From an uncultured Bilophila sp. (GTDB taxonomy: Bacteria > Desulfobacterota > Desulfovibrionia > Desulfovibrionales > Desulfovibrionaceae): 64,000 nt of DNA. The stretch is from positions 1 to 64,000 of the forward strand of contig CAJUHZ010000004.1 in assembly GCA_910585945.1 (NCBI GenBank). Direction: 5' to 3'. The notes below the pieces were generated by a model that saw only the letters and a list, made by a program, of their open reading frames with translations, ran no database searches and was not told the DNA's origin. Shown one piece after another: positions 23,964 through 32,574 of the stretch (position 1 is its first letter; the number at the start of each line of letters is the position of its first letter). The position numbers and the translations under genes are program-made.

Positions 23964-25037
23964 TTACATGCCTCCAAGGTGAAGCTGTGTCTCGAATGTG
24001 CTCGCGACCAGCGAGATCAGGATCAACTGGCCGATGATGAGCAGGTTGACGATGACGCCGATCTGTTGGGCGTAGCCCCTGATCCGTTCCACGCCGTCCT
24101 CAAGCCAGGTGTCCGCGATTTCCGCCATGCGATCCTGAAAGCCCGGCATCCGCGCGTACACGCGCAGATCGTCCACGATTTCCCGGCTGGGAAAGCCCAT
24201 GCCCGAATCGCGCAACGCCGTGCCGAAGTCCTCGCCGTGACGGCTGTGCCGCAGGATCGCGGACACGATCTCCCGCAGATACGGCGTGGACGCCGTTTCC
24301 GTCATGCGGGAAAGTATCTGTGCAAGCTGATGCCCCGCCTGCATCCGGGTGGCGATGGTGTACAGCCAGACCGTGCCCACGGTGAGCCGGTAGATGGACC
24401 AGGGGAGCGCCCTGTCCGCCAGACGGCGGAACCGGCCGGTCCACAGGGGGAAGGAAATCAGCACGGCGATCAGCGCCAGCAGCAGGCCCACCCCGAAAGC
24501 CGCCCCGGCCCAGGAACCGATGAACGTGGACAGCACATGAAGCACGCGGGAGGGACCGGTCCAGCGCGAGGGATCCGACACCAGCGCCAGTTGCGGCATG
24601 ACATGCAGGGCAATGATGACCATCATGGCCATGCACGCCAGAAACATCAGAAAGGGAGCCGTCAGGTTGGCCACAAGGCACTTGCGCATGGCGCTTTTGG
24701 CCTCCAGCACCCTGACGGCCAACCCCAGACCTTCCGCCAGTCTGCCGGACGCCTGAGCGGACGAAATCAGCATGACTTCCTCCGGCGTCGCCAGCCCTTC
24801 CAGGGCCACGTCCAGCGTGCGGCCCTCGCCGAGCGTGGCAAGGACATGCCCATAAATATCCTCCAGCGGCGATTTGCTTTCCCGCGCATGGCGCTGAAGC
24901 TGACGCAGGCTTTCCTCAAGCCGCATCCTGTTGCGCAACTGCGTCTGGAGTTTTTTCCAGACCCGTATCCGCTCGCGCGCGCCGAAAAACAGCAGAGCCA
25001 GCAGCCGGACTGTGCGCGAAGGCGCGTTCACAGCCAT
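23964..25037 (-). CDS. pilR: PilR inner-membrane platform protein (GspF/PilC family)
   Basis: 357 residues. Two GspF-like repeats each have a helical cytoplasmic part and membrane helices: FLMFLACMAMMVIIALHVMP, AAFGVGLLLALIAVLI, and a C-terminal helix (NLLIIGQLILISLVAS). STFIGSWAG and the motif GLATPEEVMLISSAQASGRL are typical of the family. It anchors the PilQ ATPase and the growing pilus in the inner membrane. The start overlaps the pilQ stop, and its stop is one base from the pilS ATG. Confidence 0.9.
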   Translation of the reverse strand: MAVNAPSRTVRLLALLFFGARERIRVWKKLQTQLRNRMRLEESLRQLQRHARESKSPLEDIYGHVLATLGEGRTLDVALEGLATPEEVMLISSAQASGRLAEGLGLAVRVLEAKSAMRKCLVANLTAPFLMFLACMAMMVIIALHVMPQLALVSDPSRWTGPSRVLHVLSTFIGSWAGAAFGVGLLLALIAVLISFPLWTGRFRRLADRALPWSIYRLTVGTVWLYTIATRMQAGHQLAQILSRMTETASTPYLREIVSAILRHSRHGEDFGTALRDSGMGFPSREIVDDLRVYARMPGFQDRMAEIADTWLEDGVERIRGYAQQIGVIVNLLIIGQLILISLVASTFETQLHLGGM

Positions 25038-26653
25038 GTCGGACCTCCCGGCTTTCGGCTTTCGGGAGCGTCGTCGTAGTCAAGCGGCATGGAAAGCTGA
25101 TCCTCGGCGGTGACGGGATCAATGACGCCGGCGGCAAGCAGATGCCGGGCGTGCTCCAGATACGTCATGCCGTGCAGTTCGTCGCGCCAGTAGGCGCGCG
25201 CCTCGCGCATCTCGCCCCCTCGCAGCAGGCCGAGCATGGTCGGATCAATGGCTGCAACCTCGGCCACCACGGTCTGGCGGAACAGACCGGGCTGCCCGAC
25301 AGCCCTGCAATGCTCGCAGCCTTCCCCATTGCGCAGAAACAGGCCGTCGTGACGCGTGTCGCCGTAGATCAGTTCATGCGGCAGACAGCGTTCCAGACGT
25401 TCGGCAAGCTCTCTGGAGATCGCCTGCCGGTTTTCCCGCAACGGCTTGCGGCAGTGCGGGCAGAGCCTGGCGATCAGCCGCTGATACTCGACGCCTGAAA
25501 GCACTGTCGGATCACAGATGGTCCGCATGGGTTCGGCCATATGCCCGCGCAACATGACTTCAAGGCGGGTGAGAATGCCGAATGCGTCGCTGGCGTGGAT
25601 GGTGGCCCATACCGCATGGCCGGATTGCGCCACTTCAATGGCCGCCAGGGCCGCGTCCGCATAGCGGATTTCACCAACCATGATCGTGTCGGCGTCGTCG
25701 CGGTTCGTGCCGGCAATCGCCAGGGTATAGGCGGACAGTCCTCCGGCGCGCTGCTGATCCTGCCTGGAGTTGACCCGGATCTGATACATGCCCAGAATGG
25801 GCTTTTCCGGCGGATCTTCCACGGAAATGAAGTTGTCGCCGGGGCGTTCCTGAATCAGCGCCTCCATCGTGTGCGCCAGAGCCGTGGACTTGCCGGAGCC
25901 GGTGCAGCCGGAAATGAGCACCATGCCGTTCTTGTTGGCGAGGCCGCGAAAAAGCCCTGTTTGCGCCCGCGCCAGACGCGTGCGGCCGTGGCGATCCGTC
26001 AGCGTCACGTCCGCATCGGTAAAGCCGAGCTTGGCAAGGCGCTCCTCCAGCGTCCCGGACGCGCCGCTGGTGTCATAGATGAGCCGGAGCGGCATGAATG
26101 TGCCCACGCCATTTTCCGCACCCGCGCATTCAATGGGTTCACAGTGAATCCGCACGGAATGAACTCCGCGCGGGAGGTAATCCTTGTTGGCGATGCGGCC
26201 GTCAAGCTGTGAAATCACGTCGAAGGTGGGCGAATCCTGCGAAGATCCCAGGTGTTCGTAAATGGCGCGGATCATGCGCCGGCCCGTGTCGCCATCCAGT
26301 TCCATGTCATCCCGCAACATGCCGAGGACGCGAAAGCGCGTCCGGCAAAAAGCGCCCATGTCCGCGATGTGAATGTCCGTCGCTCCCTGGTCGTAGGCGC
26401 GAGCGATCAGGTCAATGGCCATTTGCTGAATATCGGTGTCGCCCAGGCCGGAACGCGAGGCATAGCGGGCATAGTCCTCGTCAAACCTGCCCGGCGGAAC
26501 AAAGAGGCTCTCCCTGATCCCGTGATCGTGCAGCTCCATGACCAGATTGACGATCTCCAGCTTGCCCCGATGTTCGTCGGAAATGTACAGCACCCCGTCC
26601 ACCACGGCGACGCGGGATCGCAGATCGTCCGGCAACGCTCGAAGTTGCTTCAT
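25028..26653 (-). CDS. pilQ: PilQ pilus assembly ATPase (GspE family)
   Basis: 541 residues. Walker A is SGCTGSGKSTAL at about 248-259. The Asp box and Walker B region include MVGEIRYADAALAAIE, and the His box is GHAVWATIHASDAF. A zinc-binding pair (CPHC and CEHC) resembles the tetracysteine module of GspE/PilB ATPases. It powers thin pilus polymerisation. The ribosome site AAGGAG overlaps the end of pilP. Confidence 0.93.
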   Translation of the reverse strand: MKQLRALPDDLRSRVAVVDGVLYISDEHRGKLEIVNLVMELHDHGIRESLFVPPGRFDEDYARYASRSGLGDTDIQQMAIDLIARAYDQGATDIHIADMGAFCRTRFRVLGMLRDDMELDGDTGRRMIRAIYEHLGSSQDSPTFDVISQLDGRIANKDYLPRGVHSVRIHCEPIECAGAENGVGTFMPLRLIYDTSGASGTLEERLAKLGFTDADVTLTDRHGRTRLARAQTGLFRGLANKNGMVLISGCTGSGKSTALAHTMEALIQERPGDNFISVEDPPEKPILGMYQIRVNSRQDQQRAGGLSAYTLAIAGTNRDDADTIMVGEIRYADAALAAIEVAQSGHAVWATIHASDAFGILTRLEVMLRGHMAEPMRTICDPTVLSGVEYQRLIARLCPHCRKPLRENRQAISRELAERLERCLPHELIYGDTRHDGLFLRNGEGCEHCRAVGQPGLFRQTVVAEVAAIDPTMLGLLRGGEMREARAYWRDELHGMTYLEHARHLLAAGVIDPVTAEDQLSMPLDYDDAPESRKPGGPTWL

Positions 26654-26656
26654 GGC

Positions 26657-27277
26657 CTACTCCTTGAACGGCACGGCGCGCGTGGATGCGCCCGTGCGGA
26701 TCAGCACTCTGTCCCTGGTCACGCAGAGCACGCCGCCGCCGAAACGCCGGCCGTGTTCCACCGTCACCACCTCCCCGGTTGATGTGCGGATGGTCGCCGA
26801 CAGCTTGCCCGCCACGCCCTGCACCGAGAGCACCACAGGCCCGGACGAAGGTTTGGGCTTTTTTTCGGCGGGAGGCTCCAGAGGCGGCAGCACGATTTCC
26901 GGCGCGGGCGCAGCAACGGGAATGACAGGATTGCGGGCTTCCTTGAGCTTTTGCTCAAGTTCCGCAATCTTGACCTGTTGCTCCAGCAGGTGTTTCTGGC
27001 CGCGCATCCGCGCCAGATCGCCCAGGCGGGTTTCCGAGTTGTTGAGGGCCACGCGAACCTGTTCGCCGGCCTTGTCCCGCTCAACAGGCATCGCCGGTCT
27101 GGCGGGCGGCACGGCCGTCGCGGGCTTCAGCGCGGGAGGCATGACCTTGCCCGACGAACCCGCCGAAATCGCGGGCCGGTTTTGTTGCTGCAACAGAAAA
27201 AAGCCGCCCGCAGCCGCCGCACAGACCACAATGCAGCCCCCCAGTGTGAACAATGCCTTCTTTTTAGTGAACGGCAT
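26657..27277 (-). CDS. pilP: PilP thin pilus protein
   Basis: 206 residues. A cytoplasmic Lys-rich start (MPFTKKKALF) precedes one membrane helix (TLGGCIVVCAAAAGGFFLL), a coiled-coil region (KHLLEQQVKIAELEQKLKEA), a proline-rich linker and a small C-terminal beta domain (VVLSVQGVAGKLSATI; FGGGVLCVTRDRVLI). This matches PilP of R64-type pili, which helps align the inner-membrane parts with the secretin. The start overlaps the pilO stop by 14 bases. Confidence 0.85.
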   Translation of the reverse strand: MPFTKKKALFTLGGCIVVCAAAAGGFFLLQQQNRPAISAGSSGKVMPPALKPATAVPPARPAMPVERDKAGEQVRVALNNSETRLGDLARMRGQKHLLEQQVKIAELEQKLKEARNPVIPVAAPAPEIVLPPLEPPAEKKPKPSSGPVVLSVQGVAGKLSATIRTSTGEVVTVEHGRRFGGGVLCVTRDRVLIRTGASTRAVPFKE

Positions 27278-28565
27278 AAATTTTCCCCTTCACGGACCAG
27301 CTTCCGTCATATTCGATGGATTCAACCGTCAGCCCCGGCACTTCCGCCAGCATTTCAAACAGGCCGCCCTCGCCCTCACTCATCAACAGATCCGGAACCG
27401 ATCCGAGCGCCCATGATCCCGCATGCCACGGAGCCGTCACGGAAACCTTGTCGATGGTTTTGCTCGCCTGTGCCGCGAAACGAAGTTCCAGTCTGGTTCC
27501 GGTATCCTGGGCGATTTGGGACAGCAGGCCGGATGCGACATCCCGACGCGCCAGCATGGTATGGTCGGTGCCCGGCCCGTCCGGGCGCCTCGCGCGTTGC
27601 GTCAGCGGCGGCAAGGGTCGGGTGGAGTGAACAAGTCTGGAATCCTTGCCGTCCAGCTTGCCGTTGTCCGGCAGATGGATGAAATCGCCGCCGGCCTCAT
27701 GCTTCCATTCCAGGGCGAGTCCCCTGCCGGAGCAGACAGCCTTCCTCAGATCCCAACCGTTTGACGCCAAAGGGAGAGCCATGAGCGCGGGCAGGCACTG
27801 CCGAGCCATGTCCGTGGCCGGCGGCGTTTTCTGCCACGCCATGTCAAAAAAACTTTCCGGGCGTTCCTTCAGGTCTTTATGGCGCTGTATTTTGGCTTGT
27901 TGCGCCTGCCTGGCGGCCTCGTATTCCGCGCGCCGGACATGATGGTTCACGCCGACGGCCGTACCGGCGACGCAGGCCGTCACCCCAAGAACCACTGCCG
28001 CACGAAACAGGGTCGCACTTGAAAACGTCTGGTGAAGGTTGAGCAGCCGTCCCTTGTCCCACACCCACAAATCTGACGTGGAGAGACGGCAATGCTCGCC
28101 AAGCCAGGCCGCGCCTGCTTCCGCCGAGTCCAGACGCACAGGCTCGATGCCGGACATGTGCTCCAGCAAGGCGCAGGCTTTCAGCGCGGCCTGTTCCGAA
28201 CGGAAAACCTGATCGCCCTTTTTGGGGAAAAAGCCGTCCATGCGGCAATGCACCCACCAAATCGGCTCCCCTTGCGGCGTCACAAGCGGAAAGACCCCCA
28301 AAAACGACGCCGGCACGTCAAGGCAGACCGCCAGGGAACGCGCCCCGCGCCAATCCTTCCAGTGACCGCCGGACGCGCCGAAGCCTTCCTGACCAGCGAT
28401 GCCGTTTCGCTTGCGGCGGCAACGCGCCAGCACATCCAGATCCGACCCGCCCTGTTCCAGGGCGTGTTCCAGCAGCGTCTTGCGGCTTGCCGCGAAATGC
28501 GGAAGCGGCGGCGACCACAACAGGCCAATGGCCCAGGGCCGTTTGTTCAGGACAATCAGCCGCAT
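27264..28565 (-). CDS. pilO: PilO thin pilus protein
   Basis: 433 residues from the ATG at 28565 (GAGG six bases upstream and one base after the pilN stop); the longer frame to 28604 lies within pilN. The cytoplasmic N-terminal domain (KDWRGARSLAVCLDVPASF; EPIWWVHCRMDGFFPKKGDQ) is followed by a membrane helix (AAVVLGVTACVAGTAVGV) and a periplasmic coiled coil and C-terminal domain. This is the layout of R64 PilO, part of the inner-membrane alignment complex with PilP and PilM. Confidence 0.85.
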   Translation of the reverse strand: MRLIVLNKRPWAIGLLWSPPLPHFAASRKTLLEHALEQGGSDLDVLARCRRKRNGIAGQEGFGASGGHWKDWRGARSLAVCLDVPASFLGVFPLVTPQGEPIWWVHCRMDGFFPKKGDQVFRSEQAALKACALLEHMSGIEPVRLDSAEAGAAWLGEHCRLSTSDLWVWDKGRLLNLHQTFSSATLFRAAVVLGVTACVAGTAVGVNHHVRRAEYEAARQAQQAKIQRHKDLKERPESFFDMAWQKTPPATDMARQCLPALMALPLASNGWDLRKAVCSGRGLALEWKHEAGGDFIHLPDNGKLDGKDSRLVHSTRPLPPLTQRARRPDGPGTDHTMLARRDVASGLLSQIAQDTGTRLELRFAAQASKTIDKVSVTAPWHAGSWALGSVPDLLMSEGEGGLFEMLAEVPGLTVESIEYDGSWSVKGKIYAVH

Positions 28566-28566
28566 C

Positions 28567-30144
28567 TCAGTCCTCGCTCCCGCCCCCGGCGGCTTCCGCC
28601 TCAATGGTGATCACCAGCAGGGTTTTGGCGTACTGCGTCCCGCGCCCGCTGTTGAGCAGACCGAGCGCGTTGGAGAGCTTCCGCGTCTGATCCTGAAAGC
28701 CGGCCAGCACCAGCGTCTGGCCCATCTGCATGGAAGATCGCTGGCTGAACGCCCGCGTGCTGGTTTTGGGCAGTTGAATGGTCAGATCGTTGGCGGCGTA
28801 CTCGCTCAACTCGTCCAGCGTGGAGAGGTTGATGTTGTACTGGAGCAGCACGCGCCGACGATCCAGAATGTGCGGGATCACGGTCATGGCGAAGCCCGTG
28901 GTCACTTCGCCGGGCGTGACTTCCGTGGTCTGGCCGTAGTCCGTGCTTGAAGTGGACGATCCCGCGATGTAGTTGATGCGCTGGATGGCCTGCGCCGGCA
29001 GGGGCTGGTTCGAGAGCACCAGACCGCCGGATTGCGTCACCTGCGTGGCGTTGCCCCACTGTCTGAGCGCCTTGAGCACGCCGGTGGAATCCTTCAGCCT
29101 GCCGGAAACAATGGTGGCCGACGCCGTGCCCGCGCCGCCCAGAGCCGACAGGCTGCCGGCCACAACGGAAACATCGTCATTGGCGAACAGCGCCTGGAAG
29201 TTCAGCCCCGCTTCGTTGTCGTCCGTCACTTCCAAAGCCCAGACATGGACCGTAAGCGCCACCTGACGCGACAGACGCTTGTTCGTGTCCGCGATATATG
29301 CGGCAATCTGCCGGACATTCTGCGCCCGATCCCGCACCGTGAGCGTGCCGGCCGCCTGATTGCCCACCACGCTCCCTTCAGGCGAAAGCAATGCCTTGAC
29401 GGCTTTTTCCGTATCCGCCCAGACGTCGAACGTGTACCGCGTGGTATTCGACTGCGCCGTCTGGCTGGAGGTGTCCGCCGTGGCCACAGTCTGATTGATG
29501 TTCGACCCGCCGATGCCGGAACGGGAGTTTTCCTTGCTCTTGTTGGTAATCTGTTCCGTATAGCTCTTTTCGCCGGGCATCCCCAGCAGCGTGAACGTGC
29601 GCACGGTCAGCCGGGAAAAAACGACCGTGTCCGTTCCGGCATCGAAATCCCATCCATAGCCCGATGCGATGGCGATGTGGTCCAGCAGGCCCCGGAACGG
29701 CCCTTCATATGAAACGGCAAGCAGGGGGAAGCCGGGCACGGACAGAAGCGCCGGCAAATCCTTCTCGTCGGGAGCGGTCTGCCCCTGTTGGCCTGCATTG
29801 CCCTGGCCGGCGGAAGCCAGAGGGGCCGGGTCCGCGCCCACCTGAACCGTCAGCGGCGTCAGTTTCGAGACGGCGGCGGCAATGCCGGCCAGCGTGCCGC
29901 GTATGCGCAGGGTGACAGGCGTATCAAACGCCGCGTGCACATGCGCATCCGCGCGGATGGGTACGGCCCTGACCCCCACATAGGGTTCCGCCACCACTTC
30001 CACGGCTCTGGACCGCGAAAGCGTGGTGAACGCCTCGCCTCCGGCTTCAATGGCTTGTCGATCCGGGCCGGTATGAGCGCAACCGAACAGGATGACGGCA
30101 GAAAAAAGAAAGGCGACAGTGCGGAAAAGACGGTTGTTGAGCAT
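28567..30144 (-). CDS. pilN: PilN lipoprotein secretin
   Basis: 525 residues. The lipoprotein signal ends with lipobox LFGC (SAVILFGCAHTGPD). N-terminal domains bind other pilus parts (LLDHIAIASGYGWDFD). The C-terminal secretin domain has NLNFQALFAND-like and VTPGEVTTGFAMTVIPHILD stretches and ends with GQTLVLAGFQDQTRK, a secretin hallmark. It forms the outer-membrane ring through which the thin pilus passes. The start is separated from pilL by the inserted higBA pair. Confidence 0.92.
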   Translation of the reverse strand: MLNNRLFRTVAFLFSAVILFGCAHTGPDRQAIEAGGEAFTTLSRSRAVEVVAEPYVGVRAVPIRADAHVHAAFDTPVTLRIRGTLAGIAAAVSKLTPLTVQVGADPAPLASAGQGNAGQQGQTAPDEKDLPALLSVPGFPLLAVSYEGPFRGLLDHIAIASGYGWDFDAGTDTVVFSRLTVRTFTLLGMPGEKSYTEQITNKSKENSRSGIGGSNINQTVATADTSSQTAQSNTTRYTFDVWADTEKAVKALLSPEGSVVGNQAAGTLTVRDRAQNVRQIAAYIADTNKRLSRQVALTVHVWALEVTDDNEAGLNFQALFANDDVSVVAGSLSALGGAGTASATIVSGRLKDSTGVLKALRQWGNATQVTQSGGLVLSNQPLPAQAIQRINYIAGSSTSSTDYGQTTEVTPGEVTTGFAMTVIPHILDRRRVLLQYNINLSTLDELSEYAANDLTIQLPKTSTRAFSQRSSMQMGQTLVLAGFQDQTRKLSNALGLLNSGRGTQYAKTLLVITIEAEAAGGGSED

Positions 30145-30164
30145 CCTGACTCCGGGAGATACGC

Positions 30165-30193
30165 TTGAGATTATACGTTTGATGTGTTATCTG
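30165..30193 (+). promoter_or_regulatory. Putative sigma-70 promoter of higBA
   Basis: TTGAGA (30165-30170) and TATCTG (30188-30193) are 17 bases apart. The HigB ATG at 30200 lies where transcription would begin, so the message could be leaderless; no ribosome site is present. It lies in the short gap upstream of pilN, facing the other way. Confidence 0.4.
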
Positions 30194-30199
30194 TTCAGT

Positions 30200-30481
30200 A
30201 TGATCATGAGCTACAAAGACAGTCGGGCGGAACGCCTGTTCCACGGTTTCCGGGTTCCCGACTTGCCGCCGGATATCCAGCGTGCCGCCATGCGCAAGCT
30301 CAAAGTCCTGCACAACGCCGTTTCCCTGAACGATTTGCGCGTTCCGCCGGGAAACCGGCTGGAAGCCCTGAAAGGAAACCGTGCCGGCCAGTACAGCATC
30401 CGCATCAACGACCAATGGCGCATCTGTTTCATCTGGATCGAAAGTCATGCACATTTTGTTGAAATCATTGATTATCATTAG
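30200..30481 (+). CDS. higB: HigB-type toxin (RelE superfamily mRNA interferase)
   Basis: 93 residues (a second ATG lies two codons on). It shows the HigB pattern: YKDSRAERLFHG near the N-terminus, AMRKLKVLHNAVSLNDLRVP, PGNRLEALKG, then YSIRINDQWRICFIW ending in VEIIDYH. HigB toxins cut mRNA on the ribosome. The antitoxin HigA follows after a few bases, the usual reversed order for this family. The pair sits on the plus strand between pilL and pilN, opposite to the transfer operon, and may stabilise the element. Confidence 0.93.
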   Translation: MIMSYKDSRAERLFHGFRVPDLPPDIQRAAMRKLKVLHNAVSLNDLRVPPGNRLEALKGNRAGQYSIRINDQWRICFIWIESHAHFVEIIDYH

Positions 30482-30487
30482 GATATT

Positions 30488-30814
30488 ATGATGAATGACC
30501 GTATGCCGCCCGTACATCCGGGCGAAATCCTCAATGAGGAATTTCTGAAGCCCATGAACCTGAGCCAGACACGTCTGGCGCTGGATACAGGCATGCCCCA
30601 GAGTCGCATTCAAGGCATTATCGCGGGTAAGCGCGGCATTTCGGCCGATACCGCCGTGCGCCTTGCCGCCTATTTCGGCAACAGCCCGGAGTTCTGGCTC
30701 AACTGTCAGATGTCCTATGAACTGGACATGGTGGCCTATTCCGGAAAACGCGGTGAAATTCTGGCTCGCGTGCATCCCCATCGCTCCACGTTCAGTGTTC
30801 CGACACTTCCATGA
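30488..30814 (+). CDS. higA: HigA-type antitoxin (XRE family)
   Basis: 108 residues. PPVHPGEILNEEFLKPMNLS is the HigA signature, followed by a helix-turn-helix (QTRLALDTGMPQSRIQGII) and ISADTAVRLAAYFGNSPEFW. It neutralises HigB and represses the shared promoter. A ribosome site (TAGGATATT) precedes the ATG. Its end overlaps the convergent pilL stop by 23 bases, so the C-terminus may have been altered on insertion. Confidence 0.93.
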   Translation: MMNDRMPPVHPGEILNEEFLKPMNLSQTRLALDTGMPQSRIQGIIAGKRGISADTAVRLAAYFGNSPEFWLNCQMSYELDMVAYSGKRGEILARVHPHRSTFSVPTLP

Positions 30815-31961
30815 CCTTGTTGCCCTGATAGATGGTCACGCGCAGGGCCAGGCCATTGGCCTGAAGCGCCGCAAAAAAGGTTTTCACCGCATCAATGAAC
30901 TCGCCCCGGAACGTGGCCGAGCCGCGCAGTTCGTAGTCGTTTTGCGCGTTCCACACGAGGGTGTAGTCCGCGCGGGCGGCCCAATCCGCCATTTGATCAC
31001 GCAGCATCCGACCCTTGCCGACTTCCCAGATTGGAGACGTGACGACGTTTTTCGATTCGGCCGCGAGCGTTCCGGACAAGTCCGCCAGGGCGGTTTGTAC
31101 GGGCGCGACCAGCGGCGGGGCTGAAAGCGGCGAAGACGGTCTCGGGGTGGGAGCGACTGGAGCGGGCTTTTCCAGAGGCGATGCCGGCACTGATGGCGAG
31201 AGAGGAGCGTGCGGCGTTTTTTCCGAAAGAACAGCCGGTTCGGCAACGACAGGCCGGGCGGACGGCTCCGCAAGGTACACCGGACGCCCCTTCTCCAGCA
31301 TGGCGTCGGCATCCACCCTGTTCCAGCGACAGAACGCGCCGACAGGCACGCCGTTGCGCCGGGCGATGACGCCGGCCGTGGCCGTTTCCCTGACCGGATG
31401 CGTTGGTTCGGGCGGCACGACCGGCGCGATCTTCGACGTGGCGCTGGAAGAATGCGGCAAGGGAACCGATGAACGGGGTGCGGCAGCGGCTACGGGCAAA
31501 GCGCGGGAAGCATCCGGCAACGGCCGCTCATGCGGACGCCCGGATTCCGACGCGACGGCCTTCGGCGCTTCGCTCTTCGGCTGACCAAGCGGACGGGTGA
31601 AGCTGAAAAAGCGGTTGTCCGTGCAGCTTACCTGCACATAGGCCAACGACGGATCGCCATTGTTCCGGACAAGATCCACCGTATACCTCACCCCAAGGGG
31701 AGAGCCGGAATCCGTCAACGCGAAGCCTCTGGAACGCAGTTCCGCTTCCAGCGCCTCCCCGAACAGGCCCGGAGCGCGATGCAGCGCCAGGGGCGTATGC
31801 GCCGGAGCATGGCGCGCGCTCAACTCGTCCGCCGTTTGCGCCGCAAGGCTTCGGGCGTCCGCCGCGTGCGCCGCGCCAAGCGCGTCGAACGATCCGCCGT
31901 GCCGGGCGGGAACACAGCCGCCCGCGAGCAGACAACACAGGAAAAGAGTCCGGATCTTCAT
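30792..31961 (-). CDS. pilL: PilL-like lipoprotein with TcpQ-type C-terminal domain
   Basis: 389 residues from the ATG at 31961, which overlaps the trbD stop (ATGA). The lipoprotein signal ends LLAGGC. An Ala-rich N-terminal domain is followed by a short LysM-like segment (GVIARRNGVPVGAFCRWNRV), a long Pro/Ala/Ser linker, and a C-terminal TcpQ-like domain (WEVGKGRMLRDQMADWAARA, ELRGSATFRGEF, VTIYQGNKVMEV). R64 PilL has this kind of lipoprotein plus TcpQ layout and helps the secretin. It is the first pilus gene after trbD. Confidence 0.8.
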   Translation of the reverse strand: MKIRTLFLCCLLAGGCVPARHGGSFDALGAAHAADARSLAAQTADELSARHAPAHTPLALHRAPGLFGEALEAELRSRGFALTDSGSPLGVRYTVDLVRNNGDPSLAYVQVSCTDNRFFSFTRPLGQPKSEAPKAVASESGRPHERPLPDASRALPVAAAAPRSSVPLPHSSSATSKIAPVVPPEPTHPVRETATAGVIARRNGVPVGAFCRWNRVDADAMLEKGRPVYLAEPSARPVVAEPAVLSEKTPHAPLSPSVPASPLEKPAPVAPTPRPSSPLSAPPLVAPVQTALADLSGTLAAESKNVVTSPIWEVGKGRMLRDQMADWAARADYTLVWNAQNDYELRGSATFRGEFIDAVKTFFAALQANGLALRVTIYQGNKVMEVSEH

Positions 31962-32260
31962 CGAATCACCCTGAAACCGCCCTGGGGCCGCCATGCCCCG
32001 GCCCTGGCGCTGTACATGTCCTGTTGCTTCACATGCCGCAGCCACACCTTGCTCAGCAGGGGATCGGCGCGAGCCATGCGCCGGAGCACGCAGATGGACA
32101 CGATCCAGAAGATGAAGGCCGAGACGCCGGAAACCGCCGTCAACCCGCCGACGCCCACAAGCAGGGCGATCAGCGCACCGCTCATGGCCAGTTCCCGTTC
32201 CGCGCCGAGCACCAGATTGTGCCGATGCAGAGACTGATGAATAATGTTGCGGCTCTCCAT
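31958..32260 (-). CDS. trbD: TrbD/VirB3 inner-membrane protein
   Basis: 100 residues. The N-terminus IIHQSLHRHNLVLGAERELA is the TrbD/VirB3 hallmark, followed by two close membrane segments (SGALIALLVGVGGLTAV, FIFWIVSICVLRRMA) and a basic C-terminal part (SKVWLRHVKQQDMY). VirB3 pairs with the VirB4 ATPase, whose gene is displaced 12 kb away here. Start and stop overlap trbC and pilL. Confidence 0.92.
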   Translation of the reverse strand: MESRNIIHQSLHRHNLVLGAERELAMSGALIALLVGVGGLTAVSGVSAFIFWIVSICVLRRMARADPLLSKVWLRHVKQQDMYSARAGAWRPQGGFRVIR

Positions 32261-32565
32261 CAGATCACCGCTCCGGTAAAGGAAAACATGGAGTTGACGA
32301 TGCTCCCGGCAAACGCGACGCCGGAAATGCCCATGACGACCTGAAGCAGCATCTTGAAACTGCCGCTGATGTCTTCACGATTGAACATGTAGACCAGGAA
32401 TGTGATGCCGAACGCGGCGATGGAAATGTACTTGCCGGCGGGACCGGTGATGGTGTTGACCACCTTTTCCAGCGGGCCGGAAAACTCCGTAATGCCGCCG
32501 CTGGCCAGGGCTTCGGGGCAAAACGACAGCATCAGCAGGGTCAGAAAAACAATCTTGCGAGACAT
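32260..32565 (-). CDS. trbC: TrbC/VirB2 conjugative pilin
   Basis: 101 residues. A signal peptide (IVFLTLLMLSFCPEALA) is followed by a short loop (SGGITEFSGPLEKVVNTITG) and two hydrophobic helices (ISIAAFGITFLVYM; VVMGISGVAFAGSIVNSMF), as in VirB2/TrbC pilins. In IncP plasmids TrbC is trimmed and cyclised by TraF, which is also encoded here at 8522. Confidence 0.92.
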   Translation of the reverse strand: MSRKIVFLTLLMLSFCPEALASGGITEFSGPLEKVVNTITGPAGKYISIAAFGITFLVYMFNREDISGSFKMLLQVVMGISGVAFAGSIVNSMFSFTGAVI

Positions 32566-32574
32566 GGTTCCCCC

